This document shows, one piece after another, positions 8,893-18,374 of a DNA stretch of 64,000 bases. Source of the DNA: QAND01 sp003150225 (GTDB taxonomy: Bacteria; Bacillota; Clostridia; Christensenellales; QAND01). Position numbers and translations under genes: made by a program. The notes under the pieces were generated by a model. It searched no databases and was not told the origin of the DNA. It saw only the letters and a program-made list of their open reading frames with translations. The stretch covers positions 1,054,001 to 1,118,000 of the forward strand of contig NZ_CP076563.1 of assembly GCF_044357945.1 (NCBI RefSeq), read 5' to 3'. Positions within the stretch are counted from its first letter, which is position 1. Every line of letters starts with the position of its first letter.

Positions 8893-8915
8893 CATTTCCT
8901 TCCAACGCTTTTCAA
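8886..8915 (-). promoter_or_regulatory. Promoter of the lar operon
   Basis: Minus-strand TTGAAA (8910-8915), 18-base spacer, TATAAT (8886-8891), about 50 bases upstream of the larE ATG. Confidence 0.65.
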
Positions 8916-8935
8916 TCAGCGGTCCCCGTCCATTT

Positions 8936-9319
8936 TCAAAGGCCCTGGCAATGGCGCTCCAACCCCCTTTTCTGCCACATCCATAACAAAAGACAGCCAA
9001 CCCCGTAGCAGACCAGATCCGCCCAGTCAAAGGTCCCCCCCAGCAACACTCCCAAAAACGGCATCCGATCCGCCCCCAAAACCGCCGCTAGATGAAAGTA
9101 TTGGGATCCTTCCACTACAGCCGCAAACAAAAACACATAGAGGGGCAGCAGCCGGATACCCTCTGGCCATACCGTCCGGACCAGGCAATACACCGCCCAA
9201 ACCGCCAGCACATCCCCCAGATAAGGGCGAATCAGCCTATCATGGACATACAGAGCGATGATCCCCTCCAAAGCCAGCAGCGCCAAAGCCAACATCAGAT
9301 ATTTCCAACGCGACGCCAT
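8936..9319 (-). CDS. DUF2809 family membrane protein
   Basis: Small integral membrane protein of 127 residues with four predicted helices, and the family-like motifs LPLYVFLFAAVVEGSQYF and FDWADLVCYGVGC. Function unknown; the fold resembles VanZ-like membrane proteins. Its ATG lies one base after the rsmA stop codon, so the two are translationally linked. Nothing ties it to the lar operon downstream, which has its own promoter. Confidence 0.8.
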   Translation of the reverse strand: MASRWKYLMLALALLALEGIIALYVHDRLIRPYLGDVLAVWAVYCLVRTVWPEGIRLLPLYVFLFAAVVEGSQYFHLAAVLGADRMPFLGVLLGGTFDWADLVCYGVGCLLLWMWQKRGLERHCQGL

Positions 9320-9320
9320 G

Positions 9321-10178
9321 CTACTGGTTCTCCATCTGCCGGCCTAGCTCGTCGGACAACCGGATAAACGCATCCATGGCAATCTGTTCTCCCCGCGCGT
9401 TTGCGGGAATACCGCATGCTTCCAGCGCCGCCACAGCCGTCTCCTTGGGGAATAGGGCGGAAAGGTTGTTCAAAATGGTCTTGCGCCGCATGGCAAAGGC
9501 TCCCCGGATCAGGCGAAAAAACAATTCTTCGTCCCGGGGCTGGATGGGATAGGGCCGCCGCCGCATGACCACCACCGAGGAGTCCACCTTGGGAGCGGGA
9601 TAAAAACAATCCGGCGGCAAGGTCATCCCCTTTTCCATGGACGCGTAATAGGTTACCGCGATGGAGATGGATCCGTACTCCTTTCCCGACGCGGCGGTCA
9701 GGCGGTTGGCCACCTCCCGCTGCATCATTAACACCAGGGTATCCGCCTGGGGCAGCTCCCTCAGGCACCGCATGATCAGCGGCGTGGTGATGTAGTACGG
9801 CAGGTTCGCCACCACCGCGGCAGGCCCTTCTCCCACCAAAGCCTGGAGATCCGCCTTTAACCCATCCCCATGGATCAGGGTCAGATTTTCCGTTTTTCCC
9901 AGCCGGGCCTGGAGCAGACGGTACAGCCCGTCGTCGATCTCCACTGCCGTAACCCGCCGGGCCGCAGCGCAGAGCCGGCTTGTAAGGGCGCCCGCCCCCG
10001 GCCCGATCTCCAAGACGCTCTTCTGGGAAAGATCCCCCGCCAGCGCCACGATGGCGTCGCATGCGTTGCCGTCGCACAAAAAATTCTGGCCCAGTCCTTT
10101 ATTGGGCGCCAGGCCAAACGCCGCTAGAGCCTCTCGCAGCTGACCGCGGTTGGCGCCGTCGTAAGCAATCCGTTCCAT
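9321..10178 (-). CDS. rsmA: 16S rRNA dimethyladenosine transferase RsmA (KsgA)
   Basis: Dimethylates two adjacent adenosines in the 3'-terminal helix of 16S rRNA during small-subunit maturation, using S-adenosylmethionine. Signature segments are NKGLGQNFLCD near the N terminus, the SAM-binding VLEIGPGAGALT, the acidic VEIDD, and the catalytic NLPYYIT. Length 285 residues is normal. It follows the YabE-like 3D-domain gene, the conserved Firmicute neighbourhood (yabE-rnmV-ksgA in Bacillus), although rnmV is missing here. Confidence 0.97.
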   Translation of the reverse strand: MERIAYDGANRGQLREALAAFGLAPNKGLGQNFLCDGNACDAIVALAGDLSQKSVLEIGPGAGALTSRLCAAARRVTAVEIDDGLYRLLQARLGKTENLTLIHGDGLKADLQALVGEGPAAVVANLPYYITTPLIMRCLRELPQADTLVLMMQREVANRLTAASGKEYGSISIAVTYYASMEKGMTLPPDCFYPAPKVDSSVVVMRRRPYPIQPRDEELFFRLIRGAFAMRRKTILNNLSALFPKETAVAALEACGIPANARGEQIAMDAFIRLSDELGRQMENQ

Positions 10179-10197
10179 GGTTCCTCCATAAACCGAC

Positions 10198-10226
10198 AGC
10201 GCCCGAGGGGATTCCCTTCGGGCGCT
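10198..10226 (-). terminator. Intercistronic hairpin
   Basis: AGCGCCCGA pairs with TCGGGCGCT around an 11-base loop between the YabE-like gene and rsmA. No T tract follows on the minus strand, so it is more likely an RNA-processing or attenuating hairpin than a strong terminator. Confidence 0.5.
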
Positions 10227-10238
10227 GGGATTCGTTCG

Positions 10239-11897
10239 CTATTCGCTGATGACATAAACGGTAACGCCCCGTTTCACGCCCCAGCGCCTGCATTCCGATT
10301 CGCTGTTCATAAACAAATCGATCTGGCTTCCGCCCCATTCCACAAATCCGCCGGTATCCTCGGCCACGGCATAGCCATATCCCGGGATGAAGAGCTTGGT
10401 TCCATAGGGGAACATGCTGGTATCCACGGCGCACATGCCAACCTTGGACCACTTGCCAGTAGCGGTCCGGTTTCCGGTATGGGTGTAGGCCGTCACCCGG
10501 TCCAGAGTCACCCGCCGGGCGATCATATCGTCGGTAGGAGCGGTATACCCGGATATATAGGTGCCGGAGGTGTTGATTACCTTGGTCCCCCGGAGAATCA
10601 CCTTGTTCACCGGCTGAGTGGTGATCTCGTCGGACACCACCTCGCTGCTGGCAACCTGGCCGTCCTTATAGGTCAACCGGGTTTGGATGGTACGGACGCC
10701 ATCCTGGCCCTGCTGGGATACTTTGGTAACCCCTTTGCGCAGGGAGTCGGTATCCTGATATACCGTTTCGAAGGCAACGGCCGCGGTCTCGGTCAGATAC
10801 TCCACCTGGACGTCCACCACCTGGATGGACATCCCCTCCTGGATCTCGCTGTCCAGCGACGGGGAGATCTCGTCCCCCGGCTTATAGGCAACGCTGGCAT
10901 AGATGAGCGCGTCCTCCACGGTGCCCTCGGCAATCTTGATGGGCACTTCCTTGCCCCCAGCCAGGATGGTAACGTCCTTGGCCCGGGTGATATGAATGTC
11001 CATGCCCTCGGCAACGCTGGCCGCGGTACCGCAATCGATGCGGTCACGGTAGTTCAAAGAAAGGCCGTTTTCATCCAAAACCTCGCCTACGGTCTTCAAA
11101 GCGGACCGTACCTCGATGGGTTTGCCATCGTCATAAACGGTCAGCACGCAATAGCGGCCCTCAAAATAATACCAGCCGCCATAGCCCGCCCCGCCCAGCA
11201 CACAGAGTACCGCCGCGGCGATGGAAAACCGTCTGGCCCAATTCCGTCGGGTCTTGGCCTGGGGCGCCTCGTATACCGGCATGTCCTCCAAGCCAGGCCC
11301 TTCCGGGGCCCGCCTCTTCTTGGACTTCTTTAGGGTCGGCATAGGCGGCACATAGTCCACCGATCCCGGCACACCCGCCAGCTCCATATGGGCTACGGCA
11401 GCGCCGGCAGGCATAGCGTCGCCGGTCTCCAGCAGAGGAGCCAGCTCCGCCAAGGGAACGTCCACCACGGCTACCTGAGGCGCCGGGCCCATCTCCAGCT
11501 TCTGCGCCTTAACCCTTTTCTTTTTCTGCTTTTTCTGTACCTCCGGCTCGGGCACAGCGTCCAGATACACGTCGGGCTCCATGGTGACGGCCGCGTCGGG
11601 CTTCAGCTTCATGGGGGGACGGTAATAGGGCACCTTGGTTTCCGCCATCAGGTTATCGTCCGCAACCTTCTTGGGATTCTGGGGCAGCACAAAGAACAGC
11701 GCCGCGCGGCCCAGCCAAACAAAGGGCAAAACAGCCATCCGGCCAATCCCCCCAAGGATTCGCCGCACTCCGGACCGCATCCGCTGCATGCCGGAATTGG
11801 ATGGCGCTTCATAGCCGTAGAACAGATTGCTGTAGATTGCATTTTTATCCACAGTAATATCCACTCTATGCTTTTTTAGCCGTTTTGCTGCGTTCAT
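10239..11897 (-). CDS. YabE-like cell-wall protein with DUF348, G5 and 3D domains
   Basis: Predicted envelope protein of 552 residues acting on or binding peptidoglycan, related to resuscitation-promoting-factor-like proteins. A cytoplasmic N-terminal region rich in basic residues and Ala/Pro (1-220) precedes one transmembrane helix (about 223-245). Outside lie two DUF348 repeats (from CVLTVYDDGKPIEV), a G5 domain (from about 360), and a C-terminal 3D domain with its three aspartates in CAVDTSMFPYG, AEDTGG and IDLFM. The long cytoplasmic part is unusual. The ATG at 11897 follows AGAAGGATG. It lies upstream of rsmA, matching the conserved yabE-ksgA order. Confidence 0.88.
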   Translation of the reverse strand: MNAAKRLKKHRVDITVDKNAIYSNLFYGYEAPSNSGMQRMRSGVRRILGGIGRMAVLPFVWLGRAALFFVLPQNPKKVADDNLMAETKVPYYRPPMKLKPDAAVTMEPDVYLDAVPEPEVQKKQKKKRVKAQKLEMGPAPQVAVVDVPLAELAPLLETGDAMPAGAAVAHMELAGVPGSVDYVPPMPTLKKSKKRRAPEGPGLEDMPVYEAPQAKTRRNWARRFSIAAAVLCVLGGAGYGGWYYFEGRYCVLTVYDDGKPIEVRSALKTVGEVLDENGLSLNYRDRIDCGTAASVAEGMDIHITRAKDVTILAGGKEVPIKIAEGTVEDALIYASVAYKPGDEISPSLDSEIQEGMSIQVVDVQVEYLTETAAVAFETVYQDTDSLRKGVTKVSQQGQDGVRTIQTRLTYKDGQVASSEVVSDEITTQPVNKVILRGTKVINTSGTYISGYTAPTDDMIARRVTLDRVTAYTHTGNRTATGKWSKVGMCAVDTSMFPYGTKLFIPGYGYAVAEDTGGFVEWGGSQIDLFMNSESECRRWGVKRGVTVYVISE

Positions 11898-12112
11898 GGT
11901 TCACATCCTTCTAAGAGCCCCCAATAAGGGGATTTTATTATAGCCACTTTCAAATGGGGTGTCAAACCGCAACACCCTCCCTGCTTTTTCCATTATGCCG
12001 GTTAAAAGCGGTTACAACGGGATGGAACCATATATCTTCCAAAATGCGCGTAAGCAGGACACAATATCTGCTTTTTCGCCAATTTTTCCCTTTCAAAAAT
12101 TGGGTTCTGTTC

Positions 12113-13798
12113 CTATGGGGCTACTTCTCCTATGCTATGGTTTACCAGCTCCCGCACCAGCCCCGTTCCATCTCCAGATTCCAGATACCGCACCGTAACG
12201 GCGTCTCCCTCCTGCATAAATTTCACCTGAATGCCCATGGAAAGAGGGGCGATATACATCTTAGCGGGGTTCTCCTGCAATAAAAACTCCACGTTATCCC
12301 CATTGTGCAAAAGCCGCAGCACCGTTCCATTGGCTTCCCGCATTTCCTCAGAGGAAAGGTTGCCGGTGCTGCTCAACAGGGAAATGTACTCCGTTTTGGC
12401 GGCTTTCAAGTCCATGTTCATGGCAAGGGTTCCATCCGATACCCGTACCAGCACATACCATTGCCGCTGGTACCCATTTTTAAGGGTGAGAAAATAGGTG
12501 GGCACCCCTTCGATGTTGATGAGTAGCGGGTCGGTCGGGGTAAGGTTCTGGGCTTTCACCGTCTGGTGGTTCCGGGCGATGTCCATGGCCCGAGCCTCGG
12601 TGACCCCCTGCATACGGAAGTAGCTGGTATCCTTGGTCCGCAAATCGGTCATGATAAAGCCAACCGAGGTCTCGTCGGCGTCGTTGGGAGAGGTCACGCC
12701 GGAATACATATAGGTCCGGCCGTCCAAGGACAGAAAATTATACTGCTGAGAAAGATTGAAAACGTTGACCTTCGCTCCAAAGTGGGCGTTGAACCAACCA
12801 TTTTTATAGGTAAAGGCATTGTTGGCCTGCTCATAGGCCATCTCCACCGGCACCACCCGGTCCACCCATTCGGGAACCTCTGCCATGGGATATTTTTGTG
12901 TTTCCCCCGTCACCGCGTCGCATAGGATAACCCCCTTGGGATCCGGCCCTCCCGATAGCCCCACGCCGTAGTCAAAATAGGTCGCCACCCAATAGGGATG
13001 GCCATTGTCGTCAATCTCAAAAGAGTAATCCGTCACCATGGAAAAGGGATGCTGGAACCAAATATGCCGTTTCAGGTTCTTGTTAAAAAGGGCGGTTTCC
13101 AGATAGGGCATCCCGCCCTCCACCTCCACCAAGGTGGCCTCCTCGGTTACCACGTCCACCATCACGTAGCCAACGCTTCCCTTATAGTACCGATTCAGCC
13201 CCACAAAAAAGCCGCTGTACTCTAAGGGCGCCACCCGCACCAATCGCTCCGTACCATTGTCGTTGTAGTGAATCAGGGTAAAGCTATCGGATATGGTATA
13301 CTGGGAGCCATAGGTGCCCAGCCGAGCCTCCGCCTTCCGTCGGGCAATGTCCTCGTCGATGATGGGCAGGGTGCTGCTGCCCACGGACTCCGGGCTCACC
13401 ATCTGGCCAAACTCCTCTATGGGCAGCTCGTTGATGGACATCTGGCTGGCATATGCCTTGGAACGCAGGATCACGGCGCTGCTCAAGACCGATGCCAGGA
13501 AGTAGACAACCACCAAAATGCCGATGATCTTCAGCGGCTTCAAAGAGGGAAAGGCATCCTTGTTGAATACCATGGTATGAACGCCCATGGGCCCCTCTTG
13601 GGACCGATAAAACATAGGCCCCTTATTGCGAAAAAACAGCGCTACATATAATATGTAAGCACCGGCGGCAGTCAAGGCCAACCAGCCCATAAAAAATACA
13701 TTTTTAAAGTGGATGGCCGGTGTAGTCACATAGAGAAATACCGCCGCCCAAAGGAGCAGGACTCCGACAAAAATTCCAATTTTTACGCTTTTTTTCAT
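12113..13798 (-). CDS. Large membrane-anchored protein, function unknown
   Basis: 561 residues. Three transmembrane helices lie in the first 110 residues (about 8-27, 38-57 and 88-110). The remaining 450 residues form a soluble, probably extracellular domain with repeated strand-rich stretches containing aromatic pairs (NGHPYWVATYFDYG, DGRTYMYSGV, GVPTYFLTLKNGYQRQWYVLV). No catalytic motif is seen. The GVPTYFLTLK region resembles PepSY-type modules loosely, but I would not assign it. Monocistronic, with its own ATG and spacing to divergent DUF368. Membership of a Clostridia-specific envelope family is likely. Confidence 0.7.
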   Translation of the reverse strand: MKKSVKIGIFVGVLLLWAAVFLYVTTPAIHFKNVFFMGWLALTAAGAYILYVALFFRNKGPMFYRSQEGPMGVHTMVFNKDAFPSLKPLKIIGILVVVYFLASVLSSAVILRSKAYASQMSINELPIEEFGQMVSPESVGSSTLPIIDEDIARRKAEARLGTYGSQYTISDSFTLIHYNDNGTERLVRVAPLEYSGFFVGLNRYYKGSVGYVMVDVVTEEATLVEVEGGMPYLETALFNKNLKRHIWFQHPFSMVTDYSFEIDDNGHPYWVATYFDYGVGLSGGPDPKGVILCDAVTGETQKYPMAEVPEWVDRVVPVEMAYEQANNAFTYKNGWFNAHFGAKVNVFNLSQQYNFLSLDGRTYMYSGVTSPNDADETSVGFIMTDLRTKDTSYFRMQGVTEARAMDIARNHQTVKAQNLTPTDPLLINIEGVPTYFLTLKNGYQRQWYVLVRVSDGTLAMNMDLKAAKTEYISLLSSTGNLSSEEMREANGTVLRLLHNGDNVEFLLQENPAKMYIAPLSMGIQVKFMQEGDAVTVRYLESGDGTGLVRELVNHSIGEVAP

Positions 13799-13927
13799 TG
13801 TTTCCTCTCGTAGGTGACACAGGATTTTTATGCCGCTCCATCATAACACATCGCGACAAAAAACCAAAATACCCTGCTGCATTGGGATGGTTCTCCTCCC
13901 GTGCGGCATACTAATTCTGGAGGGACT

Positions 13928-14722
13928 ATGGCAAAACGGTTTTTATGCGGACTGGTATTGGGGATGGCCGCCATCGCGCCGGGGGTCAGCGCCGGCGTGA
14001 TGATGGTGGCATTCGGCCTGTATCGGGAGATCTTGCAAGCGCTGGGAGAGCTGATGCGGTTCCGCCGCATCCGGCAAAACCTTGTCTTCCTATTGCCTTT
14101 AGGGCTGGGCGCTCTCGTCTCCCTGCCCCTTTTGGGACTGGGCCTTGAGACCCTGATGGAACGACATCCCAGCTACACCCTTTACGCCTTTGCGGGACTG
14201 GTGCTGGGCGGGCTCCCGCAGCTTTGGCGGGTAATAAAATCCGCGCGCCCCCGGCCCTTCCACGGCCTATTGGGCCTGCTTGCCTTTGGAGCGGTATTTC
14301 TTTTAAGCCGCGTGGGAGGAAGCGTTCTTCAGCTGGATGCGGGATTCCTTTCCATGGTGTTCTGCGGGCTGATTCTTGCTCTAGGCACCATCGTTCCTGG
14401 AATCAGCTCCTCCTTTCTGCTGATCTATTTCGGCGTCTATCCCGCGGTGATCCATGGGATCTCCCATCTGGTGCTCCAAACGGTATTGCCCCTTGCCCTG
14501 GGCTTCGTCCTGGGCGCAGCCATCCTGATCCGGGTGGTGGATCGCCTCCTGGAGCGGAGACCGGCAGCCTCCTACGCCATCATCCTAGGGTTCTCCCTGG
14601 GCAGTATGGCGGCGGTGCTGTCCCCCGTTCCCTGGGCTCAAATGCCAGTAACCGTCCTATGCCTGCTATTGGGTCTGGCCTTGGGATATGGCCTCTCCAG
14701 GCTGCCCCAGGGAACGGAGTAA
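13928..14722 (+). CDS. DUF368 membrane protein, likely undecaprenyl-phosphate translocase (PopT type)
   Basis: Polytopic membrane protein with about eight helices. DUF368 proteins have been shown to recycle undecaprenyl phosphate across the membrane for wall polymer synthesis. Family features are the two inverted Pro-Gly-hairpins MAAIAPGVSAGVMM near residue 15 and LGTIVPGISSSFLL near residue 160. The start at 13928 follows GGAGGGACT; an upstream in-frame ATG at 13901 has no site. It is divergent from the large membrane protein, and no wall genes are directly adjacent. Confidence 0.85.
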   Translation: MAKRFLCGLVLGMAAIAPGVSAGVMMVAFGLYREILQALGELMRFRRIRQNLVFLLPLGLGALVSLPLLGLGLETLMERHPSYTLYAFAGLVLGGLPQLWRVIKSARPRPFHGLLGLLAFGAVFLLSRVGGSVLQLDAGFLSMVFCGLILALGTIVPGISSSFLLIYFGVYPAVIHGISHLVLQTVLPLALGFVLGAAILIRVVDRLLERRPAASYAIILGFSLGSMAAVLSPVPWAQMPVTVLCLLLGLALGYGLSRLPQGTE

Positions 14723-14914
14723 CGCACGGCGGCATCGCCTACCCTCGCGCCGCAATAAAATGCAATATTTTCCAGTTATTTTTCTTTATTATCCCTGCTT
14801 TGTCCCAAATAACTTGGGTGCCAGCCATCGCCTTTCATCCCATCCATTGGCTAAATAATGACGCCTCAATCCGCCCATACTGATAGTGTAATTCCAGTGT
14901 GGAGGTGCGGTGTA

Positions 14915-15085
14915 TTGTTTCACAAGAGCAACAAGCAAACCATTGAATGCAGCGTGGATAGCTGCCGTTTTAACGAGGACGCCTGCGTGTGCGGACTGGA
15001 TAGCATCCAGGTCTGCGCCTGCTGGGGCAAGGATAGCGGCAAACCCGAGGACGAGAGCATGTGCGCGTCCTATAAACGGCGCTAG
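14915..15085 (+). CDS. DUF1540 small cysteine-rich protein
   Basis: A 56-residue protein with seven cysteines, including the single DUF1540 module IECSVDSCRFNEDACVC followed by IQVCAC. The module probably binds metal; such proteins are common in spore-forming Clostridia and their role is unknown. A TTG at 14915 is taken as start because GGAGG lies nine bases upstream; the ATG at 14858 has no site and would add a non-conserved leader. Confidence 0.75.
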   Translation: MFHKSNKQTIECSVDSCRFNEDACVCGLDSIQVCACWGKDSGKPEDESMCASYKRR

Positions 15086-15126
15086 GTAGTCCCATGACCC
15101 CGGGCCGTTCCGGCCTATGAAGAAAA

Positions 15127-15177
15127 AAGGACCGTCCAAGGAGGCGCACCGTTTCTTCCTCCTTGTGGACGGTCCTT
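15127..15177. terminator. Bidirectional terminator
   Basis: An 18-bp stem with one bulged G and T tracts on both strands, between DUF1540 and the convergent fhs. Confidence 0.9.
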
Positions 15178-15196
15178 CTTCTTTTTTGATATCCGT

Positions 15197-16873
15197 TTAG
15201 AACAAGCCGGAAATGCTGCCGTTTCGGTCGATGTCAATGCCCTCCGCCGCAGGAACCTTGGGCAGGCCGGGCATGGTCATGATGGCTCCGGCCAGCACCA
15301 CGATGAATTCCGCGCCGGCGGAGGCTTTGGCGCTGCGCACTTTAACGGTAAAGCCCTGGGGCCGTCCCCGAAGCTTTGCGTCATCCGAAAGGGACATTTG
15401 GGTTTTCGCGATGCACACCGGCCAATCCCCCATACCCAACCGGGTCAGTTCCGCCAGCTGACTGCGGGCAGCGTCGGAGAATTCCACATCATCCGCTCCA
15501 TAGATTCGTGTAGCCACCGCCTGGATCTTCTCCATAAGAGGCAGATCATCGGGATAGGTATAATGGGGGACGCCATCGCCCGTTTCGCACAGCTCCACCA
15601 CGGCGCGGGCCAAATCCAGGGCGCCCTCTCCTCCCTTCTCCCAGCACTCCGAAAGAACGGCTTGAGCGCCCTTTTTCTCACAATACTCCATAACCTTCTG
15701 GATCTCGGCTTGGGTATCGGCCGCAAACCGGTTGACGGCAACCACACAGGGCAGCTGGAACCGCTCCCGCAGATTCTCCAGATGCTTGCCGAGATTCTCC
15801 AATCCCCGCCCCAGGGCGTCCAGGTTCTCCTCTCCCAATTCCGCCATCTCCAGGCCGCCGTGGAACTTCAGCGCCCGGATAGTTGCCACCAGCACCACGG
15901 CATCGGGCCAAATGCCGGCCTTCCGGCATTTGATGTCCAAAAACTTCTCCGCGCCCAGATCAGCGCCAAAACCCGCTTCCGTTACGGTATAATCCCCCAG
16001 CAGACGGGCCGTCTGCGTCGCCACCACGCTGTTACAGCCATGAGCGATATTGGCGAAGGGCCCGCCGTGGATCAAAACGGGAGTATGCCCGATGGTCTGA
16101 ACCAAATTGGGCTTCATGGCCTCCTTCAAAAGGGCGGCCATGGCTCCCTGGGCGTTCAGGTCCCGAGCCCGGACGGGCTCCCCTTTCTGATTATAAGCCA
16201 CGATGATGTTGCCCAGGCGGCGCTTTAGATCGTCCAGATCGCTGGCAAGGCACAATACCGCCATCACCTCGCTGGCGGCGGTGATGTCAAACCCGTCCTC
16301 ATGCTCCACCCCATCGGTTCTCCTGCCCTGCCCCGACGTGATGTGGCGCAGCTGCCTGTCGTTCATATCCATGCAGCGCTTCCAGGTGATGCGCTGGGGA
16401 TCGATCCCAAGGGCATTTCCCTGGTAGATATGGTTGTCCAGCATAGCGGCCAGCAGATTGTTGGCCGCGGTAATGGCGTGAATATCCCCGGTAAAGTGGA
16501 GGTTAAGCTCCTCCATGGGCAGCACTTGGCTCATGCCGCCTCCCGCAGCGCCGCCCTTTACCCCAAATACCGGACCCAAAGAGGGCTCCCGCAGGGCGAT
16601 CATCACGTTCTTGCCCAAAAGGGATAGCCCATCCCCCAGGCCGATGGAAGTGGTGGTTTTTCCCTCTCCGGCCGGAGTAGGAGTGATGGCCGTTACAAGG
16701 ATCAGCCTGCCGGGCTTTTTCGTGGCTAGCCGCCTCTCAATTTCGGTATATTCCACCTTGGCCATTCCACGGCCATAGGGCAGCATCTCCTGAGGCAGGA
16801 TGCCCGCCTTCCGGGCGATTTCCTCCATGGGCAGCAGCGTAGCGCTTTGAGCAATTTCAATATCGCTTTTCAT
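15197..16873 (-). CDS. fhs: Formate-tetrahydrofolate ligase
   Basis: Makes 10-formyltetrahydrofolate from formate, tetrahydrofolate and ATP: the entry to the methyl branch of acetogenic C1 metabolism and a supply for purine and fMet synthesis. P-loop TPAGEGKTT lies near residue 66, followed by the conserved LREPSLGPVFGVKGGAAGGG region. 558 residues is normal. The ATG at 16871-16873 is chosen because AGGAGG lies nine bases upstream; an ATG nine bases earlier directly abuts that site. No other Wood-Ljungdahl genes are nearby, so it is a stand-alone C1 gene here. Confidence 0.97.
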   Translation of the reverse strand: MKSDIEIAQSATLLPMEEIARKAGILPQEMLPYGRGMAKVEYTEIERRLATKKPGRLILVTAITPTPAGEGKTTTSIGLGDGLSLLGKNVMIALREPSLGPVFGVKGGAAGGGMSQVLPMEELNLHFTGDIHAITAANNLLAAMLDNHIYQGNALGIDPQRITWKRCMDMNDRQLRHITSGQGRRTDGVEHEDGFDITAASEVMAVLCLASDLDDLKRRLGNIIVAYNQKGEPVRARDLNAQGAMAALLKEAMKPNLVQTIGHTPVLIHGGPFANIAHGCNSVVATQTARLLGDYTVTEAGFGADLGAEKFLDIKCRKAGIWPDAVVLVATIRALKFHGGLEMAELGEENLDALGRGLENLGKHLENLRERFQLPCVVAVNRFAADTQAEIQKVMEYCEKKGAQAVLSECWEKGGEGALDLARAVVELCETGDGVPHYTYPDDLPLMEKIQAVATRIYGADDVEFSDAARSQLAELTRLGMGDWPVCIAKTQMSLSDDAKLRGRPQGFTVKVRSAKASAGAEFIVVLAGAIMTMPGLPKVPAAEGIDIDRNGSISGLF

Positions 16874-16989
16874 AAACCCCATCCTCCTTTGTCTGTTGTT
16901 TTAGTATAGCGCAAATCCCAATCCCTTCACAATCCCCCGCCGGCATTTCGTTGTCCGTTCCGGAAGAAAACCCCGTTTATGGAAATCAA

Positions 16990-17012
16990 AAAAGCCCGCA
17001 TTGCGGGCTTTT
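16990..17012 (-). terminator. Terminator of the AbrB-family transporter gene
   Basis: AAAAGCCCGC pairs with GCGGGCTTTT around a three-base loop, followed by T's on the minus strand, 33 bases past the transporter stop codon. Confidence 0.85.
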
Positions 17013-17044
17013 CCCTTAAAACCGTATCAAAAAAACCATACCGC

Positions 17045-18205
17045 TTATACAAACCAGGTGGAAACCACGGATAACAGGCTGGGGAACAGGGCGATGCAGC
17101 CCACGATCCGGGCGGTCTGCATCACAGCGATCTTGCTGGTCTCCAGGCCCAGCTCGTCGGCCAATAGGCACATATCCTGTACTCCGCCGGGGGCGCAGGC
17201 CAGCATGCAGGTCTCAAATTCCAGCTTGGTCAGCTTGTGGATGATAAAACCCACCAGGAAACACCACACAAATACGCCGACCAGCATGATCAGCACCGGA
17301 AAGATCAGCTGCGGAAGGGTCCGGACATATTCCGCCGTCAGAGTCGTGCCGATGTAGGCCCCCGAAAGGGTCTGGGTTACATGACGGGTTTTGGACGGCA
17401 TGGCACACCTTCCCCAGGTGACGTTGAGCAGCACCGTGATGGCCATCCCGCCCAGGATGGCTCCCGCCGGCATGCCCACCAGATACAACAGGGTGCCTCC
17501 CCCCACCGCGCCCAGGGTGGTGATGGCCCACCGGGGCATCAGCTCCCTGGCGGACGGCTTTATGGGCGCCGGAACGGCTTTCTCCCCCCGCTCCTCAATG
17601 GACACCTCGTCAAGGGCGCCGTCAAGGGTAGCCTCCGCCAAATCGAGTTCCATGGCCTCCATCCGCTCCTGGCTGGTAACCAGGCCCTGCTTTTTCCGCT
17701 TCCGGGCTACGATTTTCCCAAAGATGGGAGGAAGAATGGCCAGGGTCAAAATCAACCGGGATAGCTGAAGGATCACCACGTAGCTGGGGTTTGCCCCCAA
17801 ATCCCCCGCGATGATGGCCATATCGGTCATGCCGCCGGGCGCGCTGGCAAACAGGGAGGTGATGATATCCAAATCGCTAACGGAGTAGATGGCCGCGCCA
17901 AAGCCGACGTTGAGGATCATCATGCATACCAGCAGGATCACCACCGGCCCGCCGATGGTACGGAGAGCCTTTACGTCCTCCTTATGGACCCCCAGGCCGA
18001 TGACCGCCCCCGAGAACATCTGCATGACCGTCCGAAGTTCATCGGGAAAACAGGTGTAGCCCGTAAACACGTTCAAAAGGATCACCGTAAACATGGAGCC
18101 CACCATGCATCCTGCCGGCATTTTGATCTTGAAACCAATAAATGCCCCTACCGCCCCCACAAGCAGGGTCAGCAGAAGCTGTATCACCCAATCCACACAA
18201 CACAC
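17045..18205 (-). CDS. AbrB-family membrane transporter
   Basis: Polytopic membrane protein of about 386 residues belonging to the Pfam AbrB (ammonia monooxygenase gate) family, which has two homologous halves. Each half carries the signature MPAG and APGG motifs: KMPAGCMVGSM and SAPGGMTDMAII in the first, GMPAGAILGGMA and CAPGGVQDMCLL in the second. A charged loop (about residues 180-235) separates them. The transported substrate is unknown. The start is uncertain: GTG at 18203-18205 sits too close to GGGAG, while the GTG at 18194-18196 is better spaced. Confidence 0.85.
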   Translation of the reverse strand: MCCVDWVIQLLLTLLVGAVGAFIGFKIKMPAGCMVGSMFTVILLNVFTGYTCFPDELRTVMQMFSGAVIGLGVHKEDVKALRTIGGPVVILLVCMMILNVGFGAAIYSVSDLDIITSLFASAPGGMTDMAIIAGDLGANPSYVVILQLSRLILTLAILPPIFGKIVARKRKKQGLVTSQERMEAMELDLAEATLDGALDEVSIEERGEKAVPAPIKPSARELMPRWAITTLGAVGGGTLLYLVGMPAGAILGGMAITVLLNVTWGRCAMPSKTRHVTQTLSGAYIGTTLTAEYVRTLPQLIFPVLIMLVGVFVWCFLVGFIIHKLTKLEFETCMLACAPGGVQDMCLLADELGLETSKIAVMQTARIVGCIALFPSLLSVVSTWFV

Positions 18206-18343
18206 ACTCCCATTTGGCCCGTCGCCGATGCCACGAATGGTTCCAGTTTACCACGCATCCCCGTCTATGACCAGGGGCTGGAAAAAATCCGTTGTTTTTT
18301 CCAATCCATGAAAAGCGTGCTTCCCAGCCCAGCAAACCACACG

Positions 18344-18372
18344 AAAAGAACACCCCTCTGGGGTGCTCTTTT
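18344..18372 (-). terminator. Terminator of the lacI operon
   Basis: Stem AAAAGAACACCCC with GGGGTGCTCTTTT (one wobble or mismatch) and a three-base loop, directly after the VOC gene end on the minus strand; T-rich on both strands. Confidence 0.85.
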
Positions 18373-18374
18373 TG

